The notes beneath the pieces were generated by a model that worked only from the letters and a program-made list of their open reading frames with translations, was not told the DNA's origin and did no database searches. DNA of 8,060 nucleotides from Candidatus Uhrbacteria bacterium RIFOXYB2_FULL_45_11 (GTDB lineage Bacteria; Patescibacteriota; Patescibacteriia; UBA9934; GWF2-40-263), in contig MGFD01000022.1 of the NCBI GenBank assembly GCA_001791715.1, forward strand, positions 9,963-18,022, read 5' to 3'. The translations under genes were made by a program, and so were the position numbers. Shown here one piece after another: positions 6,236 to 8,060 of this stretch (positions are counted from its first letter, which is position 1; each line of letters starts with the position of its first letter).

Positions 6236-6718
6236 TTATTCAGCTGCCGGTGCCTCTGGAGCCGGTTCTTCTGCAGCTGGTGCTGGAGCTTCTGCAGCAG
6301 CTTTTGCTGCTTCTGCTTCTGCCTTTGCGGCTTCCGCAGCGGCTTTCTTTGCTTCTTCTTCTGCGAGCTTAGCAGCTTCTGCTTTTGCCTTTGCTGCGTC
6401 TTCTTTTGCTTTCTTGTCAGCTAATTCTTTTTCCATGGTTGCTTTCTTGCGATCACTGATATGAGATTTTGCAATCTTTTTTCCTTCTACCAACTTGTGA
6501 TCCAAGAAAAGGTTCCAAACGGTTGGGGAGCATTGTGCGCCTTTTTCAAGCCAGAGCTTTACTTGTTCTGTTGCGACAACCAATGCTTTTGTGCGTGGGT
6601 TGTAGTGACCAAGAATATCAATAGATTTTGCCCATGGATCGCGTGTTTTTGGTTGAACAATCACACGGAAAAGGGGAGCTTTTTTCTTTCCAACACGGGA
6701 AAGGCGAATGGTGAGCAT
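6236..6718 (-). CDS. rpsP: Small ribosomal subunit protein bS16 with Ala/Glu-rich C-terminal extension
   Basis: A 160-residue S16, needed for assembly of the 30S subunit. The core (about 1-85) begins MLTIRLSRVGKKKAPLFRVI and contains KTRDPW, LGHYNPRTK (36-44) and the helix with WLEKGAQCSPTVWNLF (56-71), all typical of the family. The usual length is 80-100 residues. Here residues 90-145 form an Ala/Glu/Lys-rich helix, probably extended, ending in a Pro/Ala/Glu tail. Such extensions are common in Patescibacteria and are the best clue to the host. The ATG at 6718 has no purine-rich ribosome-binding sequence in front: the upstream bases read CCCTTCCCT, unlike every other confident start in the window. 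Usual partners rimM and trmD are absent downstream; a terminator follows at once. Confidence 0.97.
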   Translation of the reverse strand: MLTIRLSRVGKKKAPLFRVIVQPKTRDPWAKSIDILGHYNPRTKALVVATEQVKLWLEKGAQCSPTVWNLFLDHKLVEGKKIAKSHISDRKKATMEKELADKKAKEDAAKAKAEAAKLAEEEAKKAAAEAAKAEAEAAKAAAEAPAPAAEEPAPEAPAAE

Positions 6719-6880
6719 AGGGAAGGGAAATAAATTCGAAATTCTAATTTCTAAATTCGAAAGAAGGAAGCTCCTTACTTAGAATTTAGTATTTAGTGCT
6801 TAGTTTTTAATGTTTTCTTCGAAATGGCTAGATATTCCATTTCTCCGAGGTCTTAGGTCATTGTGAGAGCGATGACGATG
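6719..6880 (-). promoter_or_regulatory. Predicted long structured leader of rpsP
   Basis: If the promoter at 6886-6914 is right, the rpsP message begins near 6880 and has a leader of about 160 bases. Besides the repeat hairpin near 6751-6789, it could form two more: 6821-6843 (7-bp stem GAAATGG and CCATTTC, 9-base loop) and 6857-6876 (7-bp stem with one G-U pair, 6-base loop). The purpose is not visible; autoregulation by the product or a roadblock are both possible. Confidence 0.35.
6731..6810. repeat. Two inverted AT-rich heptad arrays forming an imperfect hairpin
   Basis: On the plus strand four 7-base units start at 6731, 6738, 6745 and 6752 (TAAATTC, GAAATTC, TAATTTC, TAAATTC). A second array has TTAG at 6779, 6786, 6793 and 6800, again exactly 7 bases apart, with degenerate TTAA at 6807. 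The second array is an inverted version of the first. The inner copies pair: 6751-6768 and 6772-6789 match at 15 of 18 positions around the triplet AGC at 6769-6771, with AAGGA/TCCTT innermost. This may be a dispersed element or a regulatory hairpin in the rpsP leader. Confidence 0.6.
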
Positions 6881-6885
6881 CGGGA

Positions 6886-6914
6886 AGAGTAATGAATTTG
6901 GGGAAAAACGTCAA
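6886..6914 (-). promoter_or_regulatory. Possible rpsP promoter
   Basis: TTGACG (6914-6909) is followed by 17 bases and TACTCT (6891-6886). The -35 matches 5 of 6; the -10 is weak. Its -35 lies back to back with the one used on the plus strand. No better promoter is visible between here and the rpsP start. Confidence 0.4.
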
Positions 6915-6921
6915 TAGACGA

Positions 6922-6950
6922 TTGACATACGGTTTTTAGATTGATACATT
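6922..6950 (+). promoter_or_regulatory. Predicted promoter of the 126-residue membrane protein gene
   Basis: Consensus TTGACA (6922-6927), 17 bases, then TACATT (6945-6950), matching 4 of 6. The leader would be about 30 bases. An inverted repeat TTCTCGA/TCGAGAA (6954-6960 and 6968-6974) lies at the predicted start site, directly before the ribosome-binding site, so it could be an operator or mask translation. Confidence 0.6.
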
Positions 6951-6986
6951 CATTTCTCGATTTTTCTTCGAGAATGGAGGGGTGAG

Positions 6987-7367
6987 ATGTTATCTTTTGT
7001 TAGTTTGATCCTTTCGTGTCTTTTGGTATGGTTTACGAAAGAAGGCATCCGAATCTGGGCGATGTGTCTGTTTGTTGCACTGACCGTGCATGAATGTGGT
7101 GCATATATAGATAGCTATCGTGCCGCTCAAGATGGTCGAGTTGCTTATATAACAGGATTCGAAATCTGCAAAAAAGCCGATTTTCCGGACGTCATCATTC
7201 TGAAACACTATCAACCAAATGATGGGCATACGGATTTCATGTATTTTTGTGTGGATTCACGGGGTGGATTACATATTTCTCCGGATGTTGCGTCGAAGCC
7301 CATCAATTGGACACAAAACTCGGCTTCAACCCCACTTCCGTCGGCTTCAACCCTTGTTTCTCCATAA
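6987..7367 (+). CDS. Hypothetical membrane protein (126 aa)
   Basis: Starts at ATG 6987 with GGAGG 6 bases upstream and ends at TAA 7365-7367. Residues 3-16 and about 22-41 are hydrophobic and separated by a charged WFTKEG turn, so the N-terminal part is one hairpin or two short membrane segments. The remainder (about 45-126) is polar, with Cys at 61 and 88, and ends in a Ser/Thr/Pro-rich tail. A 13-base direct repeat (7320-7332 and 7341-7353, 21 bases apart) encodes a repeated SAST in that tail. I recognise no family. It has its own promoter and terminator and is alone on its transcript. A real gene is likely because the promoter, ribosome-binding site, frame and terminator all agree. Confidence 0.7.
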   Translation: MLSFVSLILSCLLVWFTKEGIRIWAMCLFVALTVHECGAYIDSYRAAQDGRVAYITGFEICKKADFPDVIILKHYQPNDGHTDFMYFCVDSRGGLHISPDVASKPINWTQNSASTPLPSASTLVSP

Positions 7368-7373
7368 TGTCTC

Positions 7374-7404
7374 AAAGACGCCACAAGCGTCTTTTTTCTT
7401 TTTT
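7374..7404 (+). terminator. Rho-independent terminator
   Basis: A perfect 8-bp stem (AAAGACGC and GCGTCTTT) with a 5-base loop starts 7 bases after the stop codon of the membrane protein gene and runs into a T-rich tract broken by a single C. Confidence 0.9.
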
Positions 7405-7436
7405 GCTTAAATAAGCTAATTTAGCGCTATTTGCCC

Positions 7437-7465
7437 TTGACAAAAGTGCCAAAAAGTGGTATATT
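7437..7465 (+). promoter_or_regulatory. Strong predicted sigma-70-type promoter
   Basis: TTGACA (7437-7442), a 17-base spacer and TATATT (7460-7465, 5 of 6) form the best promoter in the window. Transcription would start near 7471, about 345 bases before the next start codon. Confidence 0.8.
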
Positions 7466-7578
7466 ACCTCGTTAAAATTGGGTAAAATAGGCTGATTTTT
7501 AACAAAACGTGTAGACGGATTTTTAGGTTATTTTTTTCCACATATTGTTCAATGTGCTTTTGTTGTCTATTGAACCTT

Positions 7579-7602
7579 CCACGTCGTTCGCGAACGACGT
7601 GG
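7579..7602. repeat. 24-base perfect palindrome
   Basis: CCACGTCGTTCG is followed directly by its reverse complement. In RNA it would give a 10-bp stem with a CGCG loop, followed by CTTTTCC, a poor terminator tail. As DNA it is long enough to be a dimeric-protein site. Confidence 0.6.
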
Positions 7603-7734
7603 CTTTTCCAGAGACTACAAACGACTCTCGTTTGTGAGATCTGAGAAAGTTTAAGGCTCGGCGAAGGATTACGGAGTGACAAGAGTCGCCAGGGATCCAT
7701 TTTGTTCTTTCGTGATCGTTGTGCGTCAAAATGT

Positions 7735-7770
7735 GTGCATCACTTCTTAATGGTTAAGATTGTGGTGCAC
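7735..7770 (+). other. Two-tier stem-loop in the leader
   Basis: The outer 9-bp arm (GTGCATCAC with GTGGTGCAC, one G-U pair) surrounds an inner 6-bp arm (TCTTAA with TTAAGA) with a TGG loop. Only a 1/2-base internal loop separates them. It is the most elaborate hairpin in the leader. Confidence 0.5.
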
Positions 7771-7816
7771 AGAAACGGTGCAAACGTTCGACCCGCGGGG
7801 TCGGCAAGAGGGAAAC

Positions 7817-8060
7817 ATGGCAACCAAAAGTGAAGTGCTAAACTATTACAAAAAAATTGCCGATGCGCGCTGCGCGCCGGTTGATGAACTCTTGAGAGAG
7901 TTTGTCGGCAAGAGTGTCAGTGGGATCACGTTGGGTGAGGGAGATCTCACGATCTTGTTCACCGACGGTACAAAGCTCAACATCGAAGGTGCTTGCGATA
8001 AAGACTGTAATACCATTTTGGTTAACGACGTGTTGGTACCGATCACGATCGTGCCGACAG
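7817..8060 (+). CDS. Hypothetical protein, 5' part only (81 codons seen)
   Basis: Open from ATG 7817 to the right edge, with AAGAGGG about 4 bases upstream. The visible part is soluble, with no signal peptide: an N-terminal helix (MATKSEVLNYYKKIADARC), then strand-like segments VSGITLGEGDLTILFTDGT and KLNIEGACDKDC, and TILVNDVLVPITIV. Three cysteines (19, 59, 63) include a CDKDC pair that could bind metal, though this is weak. I recognise no family. The reading frame continues smoothly and has biased codons, so it is probably a real gene, expressed from the strong promoter through the structured leader. Confidence 0.7.
   Translation, partial: MATKSEVLNYYKKIADARCAPVDELLREFVGKSVSGITLGEGDLTILFTDGTKLNIEGACDKDCNTILVNDVLVPITIVPT

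Larger units (their letters stand above)
7471..7816 (+). promoter_or_regulatory. Highly structured leader or candidate non-coding RNA
   Basis: This stretch has no convincing gene but at least six inverted repeats in series: 7471-7477 with 7497-7503 (GTTAAAA/TTTTAAC, at the predicted 5' end); 7547-7553 with 7569-7575 (GTTCAAT/ATTGAAC); the palindrome 7579-7602; 7617-7624 with 7628-7635 (ACAAACGA/TCGTTTGT); the two-tier stem 7735-7770; and 7789-7794 with 7798-7803 (CGACCC/GGGTCG), which ends just before the ribosome-binding site of the next gene. A T-rich tract follows only the palindrome, so that could be a premature terminator. I do not recognise RNase P, tmRNA, SRP or 6S RNA. It may be a regulatory leader, an RNA of its own, or an insertion of dispersed repeats. 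Confidence 0.45.

Noticed and set aside
6111..6464. Plus-strand frame with Ala/Ser-rich repeats.
   Set aside because: It is the antisense of the Ala/Glu-rich tail of ribosomal protein S16 and crosses its terminator.
7464..7729. Two overlapping minus-strand open frames of 78 and 68 codons.
   Set aside because: They read across the inverted repeats and the strong plus-strand promoter, lack ribosome-binding sites and look repeat-derived.
7471..7816. A known housekeeping RNA such as RNase P, tmRNA, SRP or 6S RNA.
   Set aside because: I found none of their conserved core sequences; no tRNA or CRISPR pattern was seen anywhere in the window.

Overview
The window looks like chromosomal DNA of a Patescibacteria (CPR) bacterium, probably Parcubacteria-like. 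The main evidence is ribosomal protein S16: its core has the LSRVGKKK and KTRDPW motifs seen in that group, followed by a long Ala/Glu/Lys tail. Short single-pass surface proteins and AT-rich heptad repeats between genes fit this. The standard genetic code is used, with TGA as a stop. The placement rests on family recall, not on a search.

Left region (1-4045, minus strand): a three-gene surface module read right to left from a promoter at about 4145-4173. First is a lipoprotein that joins an NMT1/SsuA-type substrate-binding domain to a C-terminal OmpA-like peptidoglycan-binding domain. Second is a secreted von Willebrand A (VWA) protein with an intact metal-binding MIDAS site and a C-terminal tail like a MYXO-CTERM sorting signal. 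Third is a membrane-anchored NMT1/SsuA-like binding protein that runs off the left edge. No ABC permease or ATPase is visible, so the binding domains may sense or bind at the cell surface, or may work with transporter genes beyond the edge. Hand counts suggest this part is richer in G+C than the rest.

Middle region (4276-6197, minus strand): a second compact operon with its own promoter and terminator. It encodes a membrane-anchored protein with a possible NlpC/P60-like Cys-His core, a membrane-anchored CHAP amidase resembling the amidase half of glutathionylspermidine synthetase/amidase, and a 79-residue membrane protein. The first two genes overlap by 148 bases and the last two by the 4 bases TTGA. 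The likely theme is processing of cell wall or peptide/amide bonds outside the membrane.

Right region (6201-8060): rpsP on the minus strand ends at a bidirectional hairpin terminator and starts behind a leader of about 160 bases rich in inverted repeats and heptads. A divergent promoter drives a 126-residue membrane protein of unknown function, closed by a strong terminator. A near-consensus promoter (TTGACA, 17 bases, TATATT) then opens a leader of about 345 bases packed with stem-loops, ahead of an unrecognised gene cut by the right edge. This leader is the best candidate for an undescribed RNA element. The SBP-OmpA/VWA/SBP set is the best candidate for an undescribed protein system.
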